Source: [Eubacterium] saphenum (lineage in GTDB: Bacteria > Bacillota > Clostridia > Oscillospirales > Ruminococcaceae). Taken from it: a stretch of 5,744 nt of DNA. Made by a program: the position numbers and the translations under genes. Numbering within the stretch: position 1 is the stretch's first letter; every line of letters starts with the position of its first letter. Below are positions 1 through 5,744 of the stretch, piece after piece. The notes beneath the pieces were generated by a model that saw nothing but the letters and a program-made list of their open reading frames with translations, ran no database searches and was not told where the DNA came from. The DNA lies in assembly GCA_004555635.1 (NCBI GenBank), contig SFHN01000092.1, forward strand, positions 1 through 5,744, read 5' to 3'.

Positions 1-1445
1 CGCACCATATAGCCGAGGGTTTCCGTACCCGCGCTGTTCTCCTGAATCGCCGCAGCGACCTGCTGAACGGCGTTGCAGTTGTTTTCGATGTTTCGGCTGA
101 CGTCGTTAAGCTTTTCGGACACGTTTGTGCCGTTTTCGGTTACGCTGCCGATTACGAGGTTCATCTCGGCAATGTTATGCGAAATTTCCTCGTTTGCAAG
201 GCTAAGCTGCTCTGCGGACGCGGTCATTTTGTTCATACTGTCAAGTCCCTGCCGTGTAAGCGCGGAGTTGTTTTCCATTGCGGAAACGGCAGCATCGATG
301 TCCTTTGTGACTTCGCTTATAATCGCGCCGATTTCCGAAGCAGCGGTCTTGGTCTTTTCGGAGAGGGACTTTATCTCGCCCGCCACAACTGAGAAGCCGT
401 GCCCTGCCGCACCCGCGCGAGAAGCCTCTATCGACGCGTTTATCGCGAGTATGTTCGTCTGACTTGAAATGCCTGTGATTACCTTTACGATACTAACAAT
501 CTGCTGTGACTGCTCCGAAAGCTTTGCGATAATATCGCGGCTGTTGTCGCTTCCGCGGGCGATTTCGTCCATGCTGTGGGAGGACTCGGCAAGCTTCGCG
601 TTGTTCTCGGCGGTGATTTCATCGGCACGGCGGGTAAGCTCGGCGATTTCCTCACTCATATCGGACAGTCTGCGCAGGCTGTCCGATATCTCGGTCATAC
701 TGTTCTCGACCGATTTGATGTGCTGGAAATTCTCCTCGCTGTCCTGCATTACGCAGGAGGACTGCTCGGAAATGCTGCGGTTTGCCTCGGCTGATGAAAG
801 TGCTATGTTGTCAAGCTCGGTTACCGTGTCAAGCAGCTTTCTGGACATCTCGGTGGATTTTTCCTGCATAAGCCGCTGCTGCTCCGCGCCCATAAGGGAG
901 CTAAGCATAGACGCAGTGCGCTTGCAGAGCATATAGAAAATCGCTGAAATGCACAGCAGCACCAGCGCGCGGGGCGCAATTCCGTACATAATGACCTTTC
1001 TCATCGAGTCAAAATTGTGGTCTGCGACAAGGTTGAACTGAAAACACAACACCTGTCCGACGGAAACTCCGACCAGCGTCACCACTGCGGTGAAGCAGTT
1101 TAGCCTTGTCGAAAAGTACAGCGCCGCGATAGCTATCGGGTAAACGAACAGCAGCACCGCGTGGTACGCTAGAATAACTGTCAGAATGACTGTAAACAAA
1201 ACCGCGCACAGCACGATAACGTATTTCACCCAGCCCTTTTCGATTTTAAGCACGTTTACGATAAGCGTGGGGATAAACAGCAAGATTGTTCCGATGACGA
1301 ACGCAGCAACCATAGTGCTTATCTCAACGGCGAAAATGCCGACAATGTCCAGCACCAGCACCACCACGAACACCGCAACGGTTATCCGCATAACATTTGC
1401 CGCAGCGCGGTTAGCGCCGCGCTCGTTTTCCTTCAGTAATTCCAT
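1..1445 (-). CDS. Methyl-accepting chemotaxis protein, six-TM N-terminus, no HAMP (3' end outside window)
   Basis: Membrane chemoreceptor expected to control CheA/CheW and hence flagellar behaviour. I translated 481 uninterrupted codons from the ATG at 1445 to the left edge, so the C-terminus is cut off; by hairpin symmetry perhaps a few dozen residues are missing. Predicted membrane helices lie near residues 20-40, 45-66, 75-94, 96-112, 118-137 and 155-173, with only short loops, so there is no large external ligand domain. The region after about 175 is heptad-rich coiled coil with no recognisable HAMP. The signalling tip at 329-357 carries QTNILAINASIEASRAG followed by GFSVVAGE, diagnostic of the MCP family. 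The position matching the Tsr tip glutamate E391 is Ala346. A ribosome site (AAAGGAAG, 1452-1459) lies 6 nt before the ATG. The gene starts 16 bp after the reductase stop, so it is probably cotranscribed with it. The ligand cannot be told from the sequence. Confidence 0.93.
   Translation of the reverse strand, partial: MELLKENERGANRAAANVMRITVAVFVVVLVLDIVGIFAVEISTMVAAFVIGTILLFIPTLIVNVLKIEKGWVKYVIVLCAVLFTVILTVILAYHAVLLFVYPIAIAALYFSTRLNCFTAVVTLVGVSVGQVLCFQFNLVADHNFDSMRKVIMYGIAPRALVLLCISAIFYMLCKRTASMLSSLMGAEQQRLMQEKSTEMSRKLLDTVTELDNIALSSAEANRSISEQSSCVMQDSEENFQHIKSVENSMTEISDSLRRLSDMSEEIAELTRRADEITAENNAKLAESSHSMDEIARGSDNSRDIIAKLSEQSQQIVSIVKVITGISSQTNILAINASIEASRAGAAGHGFSVVAGEIKSLSEKTKTAASEIGAIISEVTKDIDAAVSAMENNSALTRQGLDSMNKMTASAEQLSLANEEISHNIAEMNLVIGSVTENGTNVSEKLNDVSRNIENNCNAVQQVAAAIQENSAGTETLGYMV
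658..689. repeat. 32-bp near-perfect palindrome inside the chemoreceptor gene
   Basis: Arms ATATCGGACAG (658-668) and CTGTCCGATAT (679-689) are exact reverse complements, and the centre CTGCGCAG (670-677) is itself palindromic. Only the pair 669/678 fails to match, so 15 of 16 base pairs agree. It encodes a coiled-coil stretch (about residues 253-263) whose peptide DSLRRLSD also reads the same backwards. It could fold into a hairpin in the mRNA. Function unknown; a coding coincidence of heptad repeats is possible. Confidence 0.75.
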
Positions 1446-1461
1446 ATTTCTCTTCCTTTCA

Positions 1462-2037
1462 TTATCCGAGCGCAGACAGCACGCTGTCCGCAAACTCTTT
1501 TGCTCCGTTTACCGCGCTTTCGCTTGTGAACGAAGCGAGATCGTCCTCGTCGCGAACCGAGAACATACCGATGTATTTAAGCGCCGAATGCTCGCAAAGG
1601 CGCTTTATTCCGTCCTCAAACGGCGACGTAGCATACTCTCGCTCGTAGCCGTGCGTTGCGATTATCGCAACCTTTTTCCCCGCCCACAGCGACCCTTGTG
1701 CGCTGCCGTAGAATTTGTTAAGCCCGTAGTGGCGGTCAAGCACTGCTTTTAGCTTCGCGGGGCAGTACCACGAGTAAATCGGCGTTGCAAGTACAATGCA
1801 GTCCGCCGACGTAATTTTTCGAACAATCTCCCTCATATCGTCGTTTTGAACGCAGCCGTATTCGCCCTCGACATTCTGACAGGCGTAGCAGCCGCGGCAG
1901 GGGTTTATGTTCATTTCTTCCACCGCAATATACGCGACCTCTGCGCCCCGATCTTTTAGCCTTTCGATAAACGGCTTGCAAAGCTCCGCGGTATTTCCGC
2001 TCAGACGCGGGCTGCCCATAAGTATTAGTATTTTCAT
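1462..2037 (-). CDS. Flavodoxin-fold NAD(P)H-dependent FMN reductase / iron-sulfur flavoprotein-like oxidoreductase
   Basis: Cytoplasmic flavoprotein of the NADPH-dependent FMN reductase family (flavodoxin-like fold), expected to bind FMN and transfer electrons from NAD(P)H to an unknown acceptor such as a quinone, nitro compound or metal. At 191 residues it is full length. Residues 1-16 form the first strand and the FMN phosphate loop (GSPRLSGNT, 8-16). TPIYSW at 85-90 followed by LKAVLDR (96-102) is the usual second flavin-contact and dimer segment, and KKVAIIATHG (121-130) is the next core strand. Cysteines 47, 50, 53 and 62 give a CX2CX2CX8C cluster followed by DDM. This resembles the compact cysteine motif of archaeal iron-sulfur flavoproteins (Isf), but whether it holds a cluster is not shown. 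The ATG overlaps the TetR stop as ATGA (2034-2037), and a GGAG site (2045-2048) lies 7 nt upstream, so translation is probably coupled. The substrate is unknown. Confidence 0.9.
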   Translation of the reverse strand: MKILILMGSPRLSGNTAELCKPFIERLKDRGAEVAYIAVEEMNINPCRGCYACQNVEGEYGCVQNDDMREIVRKITSADCIVLATPIYSWYCPAKLKAVLDRHYGLNKFYGSAQGSLWAGKKVAIIATHGYEREYATSPFEDGIKRLCEHSALKYIGMFSVRDEDDLASFTSESAVNGAKEFADSVLSALG

Positions 2038-2690
2038 TGCTTTTCTCCGTTTTGTGCGGTGAATTTTTCCTTAAATTCCTGCGGCGACAGTCCCTTTTCG
2101 TATTCGGGTACGTCAAAGGCTTTTCCCGAAAGAATAAGTCCCATTATTGCGTTGAATTGTACCGACAGCATTTCGGAAACCTCGTTTTCGCTGTACCTGC
2201 AAACGCCCTTTGCGATAAGCGCGCAGATACCGAAGGTATACACCCACGCGCTGCGGAAAAGCAGCTCCGCCTCGCGCAAATCAAGCCCGTAGTCGCGCAT
2301 AATATAGTCAATGCAAAGCCTGCTTGTGGCTCCGAGTCTGCCGAACATATCGTCGAAGCTTCCCGAGTTTTCGCTCTCGCTCATAAACAAAAGCTGAAAC
2401 AGCTTCGGCTGCTCCGCCGCGAACAGTATCATCTGCATACCGACGGTCTTGAATGCGGGGTTGTTAGGGTCAAACCTGCCCGCATACTCCTCGAACCGCT
2501 TCATTGCGGCGGAGTTTACCTCGCCGATAAGCTCGCCCATATTCTTAAACGCGGTGAACAACGGCCGCGTTGACGTTCCGAGAGCGGCGGCGAGATTTCG
2601 CGCGTTAAGCGCGTCAATCCCTCGCTTCGCTGCAAGCTCCACTGCTATCTCAACAATTTCCTCACGGGTGTATTTTGCTTTTGGCGGCAT
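2034..2690 (-). CDS. TetR/AcrR-family transcriptional regulator
   Basis: One-component DNA-binding regulator, 218 residues, a normal length for the family. The N-terminal TetR helix-turn-helix spans roughly residues 9-55; helices 2-3 include LNARNLAAALGTSTRPLFTA (28-47), followed by the typical FKNMGEL segment. The rest (about 75-190) is an all-helical ligand-binding and dimerisation domain with a SAWVYTFGICALIAKG helix (147-162), reminiscent of the WHG-type C-terminal domain. The ATG at 2690 has a strong AAAGGAG ribosome site (2698-2704) 7 nt upstream. It is the first gene of the operon with the flavin reductase and chemoreceptor, and is divergent from the MATE pump. Paired palindromes next to its own -10 box suggest autorepression relieved by a ligand. 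TetR regulators next to efflux pumps commonly sense pump substrates, but the ligand here is unknown. Confidence 0.93.
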   Translation of the reverse strand: MPPKAKYTREEIVEIAVELAAKRGIDALNARNLAAALGTSTRPLFTAFKNMGELIGEVNSAAMKRFEEYAGRFDPNNPAFKTVGMQMILFAAEQPKLFQLLFMSESENSGSFDDMFGRLGATSRLCIDYIMRDYGLDLREAELLFRSAWVYTFGICALIAKGVCRYSENEVSEMLSVQFNAIMGLILSGKAFDVPEYEKGLSPQEFKEKFTAQNGEKQ

Positions 2691-2706
2691 ACATCTACTC
2701 CTTTGT

Positions 2707-2734
2707 GCAACATTTGTTGCGTAACATTTGTTGT
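2707..2734. promoter_or_regulatory. Tandem 14-bp palindromes, likely TetR operator
   Basis: GCAACATTTGTTGC (2707-2720) is a perfect 6-bp inverted repeat around TT. GTAACATTTGTTGT (2721-2734) follows directly and differs at only two positions. A wider dyad centred at 2720/2721 (TGTT-GCGT-AACA) is interlaced with them. The block starts immediately downstream of the -10 box of the tetR promoter and covers the expected transcription start, so a bound dimer would block initiation. Assignment to the adjacent TetR protein is inference from position and symmetry. Confidence 0.78.
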
Positions 2735-2763
2735 ATTATACCGCATTCTACGGCTTTTGTCAA
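2735..2763 (-). promoter_or_regulatory. Consensus sigma-A promoter of the tetR operon
   Basis: On the minus strand, TTGACA (2758-2763) and TATAAT (2735-2740) are both perfect consensus boxes with the ideal 17-nt spacer. Transcription should start near 2728, giving a 5' leader of about 38 nt before the tetR ATG. A promoter this strong with an operator over the start site fits a tightly repressed, inducible operon. Confidence 0.9.
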
Positions 2764-2816
2764 GTGGGTTTTAGGATTTTGGCGTAGTTTTTCCTGCGTT
2801 ATCCAAAAAATCGGTG

Positions 2817-2845
2817 TTGACAAAACCGTTTGCTTGTGATAAAAT
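2817..2845 (+). promoter_or_regulatory. Sigma-A promoter of the MATE efflux gene
   Basis: TTGACA (2817-2822), a 17-nt spacer and TAAAAT (2840-2845), with an extended -10 TG at 2837-2838. The expected start is near 2852, leaving a leader of about 45 nt. It is back-to-back with the tetR promoter, with 53 bp between the two -35 boxes. An imperfect inverted repeat, CGGTGTT-GAC-AAAACCG (2812-2828), overlaps the -35 box and could be a regulator site. It does not match the palindromes at the tetR promoter. Confidence 0.87.
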
Positions 2846-2896
2846 GGTTATTGCTTTTGGAAAAATCACAGCATTACACGGACAAAGGAAATTGAT

Positions 2897-4276
2897 ATGA
2901 ACGGCGAAAGAAGCATTTACAAACGGGCGATGGCGCTTGCCGTGCCTATGATGATACAAAACGGCATAACGAATATGGTCGGGCTAATCGATAACATAAT
3001 GGTCGGCAGCCTCGGCACGGAGGCAATAACCGCCGTGTCGATTGTGGGGCAGCTTCTCTTTGTGTTCTTTCTTGCGATATTCGGCGGGCTTTCGGGTCCC
3101 GGGATTTATGCGGCGCAGTATTTCGGCAAGGGAGATATGGAGGGCGTTCGCAATACGTTCCGCATAAAGCACCTTATCTGCGCGGCTTGTCTTGCGGCGG
3201 GGCTGCTTGCTTTCGTGCTTGGCGATGAGCTGCTGATAGGGCTGTATCTGAAGGGAGAAAGCAGCACTGTTGACCCTATACAGACGATGGATTTTGCGAA
3301 GCAATACCTCGGCATAATGCTGTGGGGGCTGCCGCCGTTTGTTATTACGCAGATATTCGCAAGCTCGCTCAGAGAAACGGGCGACAGCATAAAGCCGATG
3401 GTCGGCGGTCTTTTCTCCGTCGCTACCGACATCATATTCAACTACCTGCTTATTTTTGGAAAGCTCGGCTTCCCCGAAATGGGCGTGCGCGGCGCGGCGC
3501 TTGCGACGGTAATTGCAAGGGTTGTGGAAATGGCGGTTGTAATCGGCTGGGCGTTTCTGCGCAGAAAAAAGCACAGCTTTTTGCAGGGCGCGTACAGAAC
3601 GCTTCTTGTCCCCGCGAAAACGGCGGGCGCGATTATCAAAAAGGGAACGCCTATCTTCCTGAACGAGTTTATGTGGGCGGGCGGAATGGCGGCGCTTACG
3701 CAAAGCTACTCCGTGCTTGGACTTGACAACGTAACGGGGCTTAACATCTCAAACGCGCTTTGCAACCTGCTGAACGTTGTTTTCATCGCGCTCGGAAATG
3801 CGGTCGGCATTCTCATCGGGCAGACCCTCGGCGCGGGGCGCTATGAGCAGGCGAAGAAGGACTCCTTTTCGCTCACGAAGTTCACGGGTATTATCTGCGT
3901 GGGGCTTACGGTCATTCTCGTCAGCGTTTCGGGGGTGTTCCCGAGCTTCTACGACACGACGGACGAAATCCGCCGAAGCGCAACGCTGTTTATCATCATA
4001 ACGGCGCTGTTTTTCCCTGTTCAGGGCTTTCTTAACGCGCTTTATTTCACGCTACGCTCGGGCGGAAAGACGTTGGTTACGTTCCTGTTTGACAGCGTAT
4101 TTACCTGGGTGGTTGCGGTGCCCGCGGCGTTTATTCTATGCCGTTTTTCGGGGCTGTCCGTCTTTGCTATCTACACGATAATTCAGGCGGCGGACATCAT
4201 AAAGCTTGTTATCGGCTATGTGCTTATCAAAAAGGATATCTGGATAAGCAACATCACCGAGGAAACGACTGTATAA
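2897..4276 (+). CDS. MATE-family multidrug efflux transporter
   Basis: Integral membrane antiporter expected to export cationic drugs or toxic metabolites in exchange for Na+ or H+. At 459 residues it matches the family's usual size and the 12-helix, two-lobe layout. The first lobe shows ALAVPMMIQNG (13-23) and DNIMVGSLG (32-40, with Asp32 in helix 1), then SLRETGDSIKPM (157-168) and GVRGAALATVIAR (196-208). The second lobe repeats the pattern with GNAVGILIGQTLGAG (300-314) and ALYFTLRSGGKT (381-392) before a DSVFTW helix (399-404). The ATG has an AAAGGAA ribosome site (2884-2890) 6 nt upstream. It is transcribed alone from its own promoter, divergent from the tetR operon, and ends at a strong terminator. 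The DinF/NorM-type subgroup and the substrate cannot be fixed by reading. Control by the neighbouring TetR is plausible but not shown. Confidence 0.95.
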   Translation: MNGERSIYKRAMALAVPMMIQNGITNMVGLIDNIMVGSLGTEAITAVSIVGQLLFVFFLAIFGGLSGPGIYAAQYFGKGDMEGVRNTFRIKHLICAACLAAGLLAFVLGDELLIGLYLKGESSTVDPIQTMDFAKQYLGIMLWGLPPFVITQIFASSLRETGDSIKPMVGGLFSVATDIIFNYLLIFGKLGFPEMGVRGAALATVIARVVEMAVVIGWAFLRRKKHSFLQGAYRTLLVPAKTAGAIIKKGTPIFLNEFMWAGGMAALTQSYSVLGLDNVTGLNISNALCNLLNVVFIALGNAVGILIGQTLGAGRYEQAKKDSFSLTKFTGIICVGLTVILVSVSGVFPSFYDTTDEIRRSATLFIIITALFFPVQGFLNALYFTLRSGGKTLVTFLFDSVFTWVVAVPAAFILCRFSGLSVFAIYTIIQAADIIKLVIGYVLIKKDIWISNITEETTV

Positions 4277-4283
4277 AGCAAAA

Positions 4284-4320
4284 CCCTCCCGCGGCTTTTT
4301 CACCGCAGGAGGGCGTTTTT
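4284..4320. terminator. Bidirectional intrinsic terminator between convergent genes
   Basis: CCCTCCCGCGG (4284-4294) pairs with CCGCAGGAGGG (4303-4313) at 10 of 11 positions around an 8-nt loop, and is followed on the plus strand by CG then T5 (4316-4320). On the minus strand the same stem is followed by T4 (from A at 4280-4283). It lies 7 nt after the MATE stop and 26 nt beyond the permease stop, so it can end both converging transcripts. The T-tract is stronger for the MATE direction. Confidence 0.9.
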
Positions 4321-4346
4321 CTGCATATTATCCGCAGACGGGAGCG

Positions 4347-5741
4347 TCACTTTCTTGTTGCGAGCTTTATGATATCGCCAAGCTTAATGCGGTTTCCGTT
4401 GTGCAGGATAATCGCCTCGTAAACCTTGCTGACAACAATCGCGATAAGTACGACAAACGCCGCAAGGATAAGCACCGCGATAACTCCGCCGAGCGGGGAG
4501 ATGGTACCGAGCAGCAGCGCGCTCGGCAGCGCAAACGGCGAACTTACCGGCAGGTAGTAGGACACAAGCTGCACGGGATTTATCGTAGCCGCGCCTGTTT
4601 CGATGCTTTCCATATTGAAAATAACGGGGAAGTATGCGAGGTAGAAGCCGAGTATGCCGAGCAGCGAGTAGGGCTGCATTGCCTGCTGCAAATCCTCCAT
4701 ACGGCTGATGCTTGCGCCGACAAGCGCCGCGATAAGCGCGTAGAACAAGAAGCCGAGGATAAAGCACAGGAAGATGAGAATAAAGCTGAGCGGCGTCCAG
4801 TGGCTGAGGGTGTTCGTTACCGCCTCGGCAAGCTCTGCGTTAGCCGCAACTGCCTGAAGCTCGGGGGACTTCATAATCTCCATAACCTCGCCGCCGATGC
4901 CAAAGGGCGCTGTCACCGCGAAGGAGATTACAGAAACTATGCCGATAATCGCCGCCTGCATAAAGCTGACCAGCCCCATTGCAAGCACCTTTCCGATTAC
5001 GATTGCCAGCGGGCGCACGGAGGTCAGCAAAAGTTCCATAACGCGGCTTGTCTTTTCGGTTGCAATCGACTGCGCGACCATACTGCCGTAGATGAATATC
5101 ATCATAAACAGCAGCAGCGAAACTATCATCGGAACAATGGAATTAAGCGCGCTTTCTATCATATTCCACTCGCCGCTGCCTGCCGCGATTTTCGAGGTCT
5201 GAACATAGCGCTGCGTCTGCTCGTAGGTTTCGGGGGTAACACCCGCGTTAAGCAGGTTGCGGTAGTTTATCATATCCTGCACCGCGGCGGTTGTGTTGTC
5301 AACGGCTGCGCCCTTTGCCTCGGGCGCGTAGTAGGTCTTTACGGAGTAGCCGATAACCTTGCCCTCGTATTCGTCCGCGATAACGCGAACCATCGCCTCG
5401 GACTTATCGCTGTCCTTTAGCATATCGATAAGTTCGTCGGGGGATTTGTCCGTGTCCGCAAGGGCAATTCCGCTTTCCTTAAGCGCTGCCTTGTCCTCGT
5501 CGGTAAGAATGCCGCTTTCGTCGATAAGGTAAACGGCGGTAAGTGCGGAGGTGTCCGTGCCGTCGGGGGAGATTTCCTCCTCGTCGTTCAAAACCGATGG
5601 GAGAATGTTCACCGCGCCGATAAGCAGTGCGAGGATAAGGCACACGACAATTGTGCCCGCCCAGAACGATTTTGTTTTGATAAACTGAATAAACGTAAAT
5701 GAGAAAATCTGCTTCCAGCCCTTAGTCCTCATTTGTTTCAC
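4347..5741 (-). CDS. ABC-2 type export permease, NatB/YhaP-like
   Basis: Membrane subunit of an ABC exporter, resembling the Na+ efflux permease NatB and B. subtilis YhaP; it needs a separate ATPase, expected just upstream beyond the right edge. About 464 residues. Helix 1 (about 28-46) is followed by a large, acidic external domain (about 48-200), then five more helices near 201-223, 250-277, 318-343, 357-378 and 418-438. The cytoplasmic segment ATEKTSRVMELLLTSVRP (227-244) is the typical coupling motif of this group. The conserved tail runs from VSKVYEAIILHNGNRIKLGD. The GTG at 5741 is the most upstream start visible. The in-frame ATG at 5732 is equally plausible because GGGTGA lies 5 nt before it; a start beyond the window is less likely, since the N-terminus already looks typical. 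It converges on the MATE gene, so it is a separate transcription unit. The transported substrate is not readable from sequence. Confidence 0.9.
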   Translation of the reverse strand: MKQMRTKGWKQIFSFTFIQFIKTKSFWAGTIVVCLILALLIGAVNILPSVLNDEEEISPDGTDTSALTAVYLIDESGILTDEDKAALKESGIALADTDKSPDELIDMLKDSDKSEAMVRVIADEYEGKVIGYSVKTYYAPEAKGAAVDNTTAAVQDMINYRNLLNAGVTPETYEQTQRYVQTSKIAAGSGEWNMIESALNSIVPMIVSLLLFMMIFIYGSMVAQSIATEKTSRVMELLLTSVRPLAIVIGKVLAMGLVSFMQAAIIGIVSVISFAVTAPFGIGGEVMEIMKSPELQAVAANAELAEAVTNTLSHWTPLSFILIFLCFILGFLFYALIAALVGASISRMEDLQQAMQPYSLLGILGFYLAYFPVIFNMESIETGAATINPVQLVSYYLPVSSPFALPSALLLGTISPLGGVIAVLILAAFVVLIAIVVSKVYEAIILHNGNRIKLGDIIKLATRK

Positions 5742-5743
5742 CC
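5738..5743 (-). promoter_or_regulatory. Possible ribosome site for the ABC permease (supports ATG at 5732)
   Basis: The minus-strand sequence GGGTGA ends 5 nt before the ATG at 5732 and matches the GGTGA part of the 16S anti-SD complement. The same bases contain a TGA (5738-5740) in another frame, which could be the stop of an upstream ATPase gene placed directly before the permease. Both readings are inference from only a few visible bases. Confidence 0.35.
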
Positions 5744-5744
5744 A

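Noticed and set aside
73..936. Plus-strand open frames at 73-462 and 469-936
   Set aside because: They lie antisense to the chemoreceptor gene, are Ser/Ala/Ile-rich mirror products of its heptads, and lack a convincing ribosome site or family resemblance.
1446..1462. Separate promoter or alternative ATG (1460-1462) for the chemoreceptor
   Set aside because: That ATG is out of frame with the receptor and soon meets a stop. The 16-bp gap holds only a ribosome site, so cotranscription is the simpler reading.
1186..1752. Plus-strand open frame of 188 codons
   Set aside because: It straddles the reductase-chemoreceptor junction antisense, is low in complexity (Thr-rich start), and matches no family I recognise.
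2037..2573. Plus-strand open frame of 178 codons opposite tetR
   Set aside because: It is antisense to a clearly recognisable TetR gene and shows no domain or ribosome site.
2764..2816. Spacer between the two divergent -35 boxes as a riboswitch or small RNA
   Set aside because: Only 53 bp, with A/T runs and no stable stem or known RNA motif.
2984..3703. Minus-strand open frame of 239 codons opposite the MATE gene
   Set aside because: Its product is Arg/His/Lys-rich, typical of an antisense shadow of a membrane-protein gene.
4401..5420. Plus-strand open frame of 339 codons opposite the ABC permease
   Set aside because: Although long, its product is a very basic/acidic, Arg-, Asp- and His-rich sequence with no fold signature. 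It is the expected shadow of GC-rich hydrophobic codons.

Overview
The window looks like chromosomal DNA from a Gram-positive, Firmicutes-type bacterium, most likely a gut or rumen clostridium (Oscillospiraceae/Lachnospiraceae-like). This rests on strong AGGAG-type ribosome sites, two textbook sigma-A promoters (TTGACA-17-TATAAT and TTGACA-17-TAAAAT), protein families common in clostridia, and base composition near half G+C by eye. The taxonomic placement is inference.

Left part (1-2690, minus strand): a tight three-gene operon read from right to left. It holds a TetR-family regulator (2034-2690), a flavodoxin-fold NAD(P)H/FMN oxidoreductase with a four-cysteine cluster (1462-2037, ATGA overlap with the regulator), and a methyl-accepting chemotaxis protein (start at 1445, 16 bp after the reductase stop, running off the left edge). 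The chemoreceptor has six predicted membrane helices, no recognisable HAMP domain, and a signalling hairpin whose usually glutamate tip position is alanine. Its gene contains a 32-bp near-perfect palindrome.

Middle (2691-2896): a divergent control region. A consensus promoter drives the tetR operon, and two abutting 14-bp palindromes start right at its -10 box, a strong candidate for the autoregulatory TetR operator. A second, back-to-back promoter drives the MATE efflux gene.

Right part (2897-5744): a complete MATE-family multidrug/Na+ antiporter gene on the plus strand (2897-4276) and, converging on it, an ABC-2 type export permease of the NatB/YhaP kind (4347 to about 5741, minus). A bidirectional intrinsic terminator separates the two. 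The permease's ATPase partner would lie just outside the right edge.

Taken together, the window reads as an export and stress-response neighbourhood. A ligand-sensing repressor probably controls its own operon and perhaps the divergent efflux pump. The unusual element is a flavin/thiol redox enzyme and a membrane chemoreceptor sharing that regulator's transcript, which suggests a link between chemical or redox stress and motility. No mobile element, CRISPR array, tRNA or rRNA was seen.
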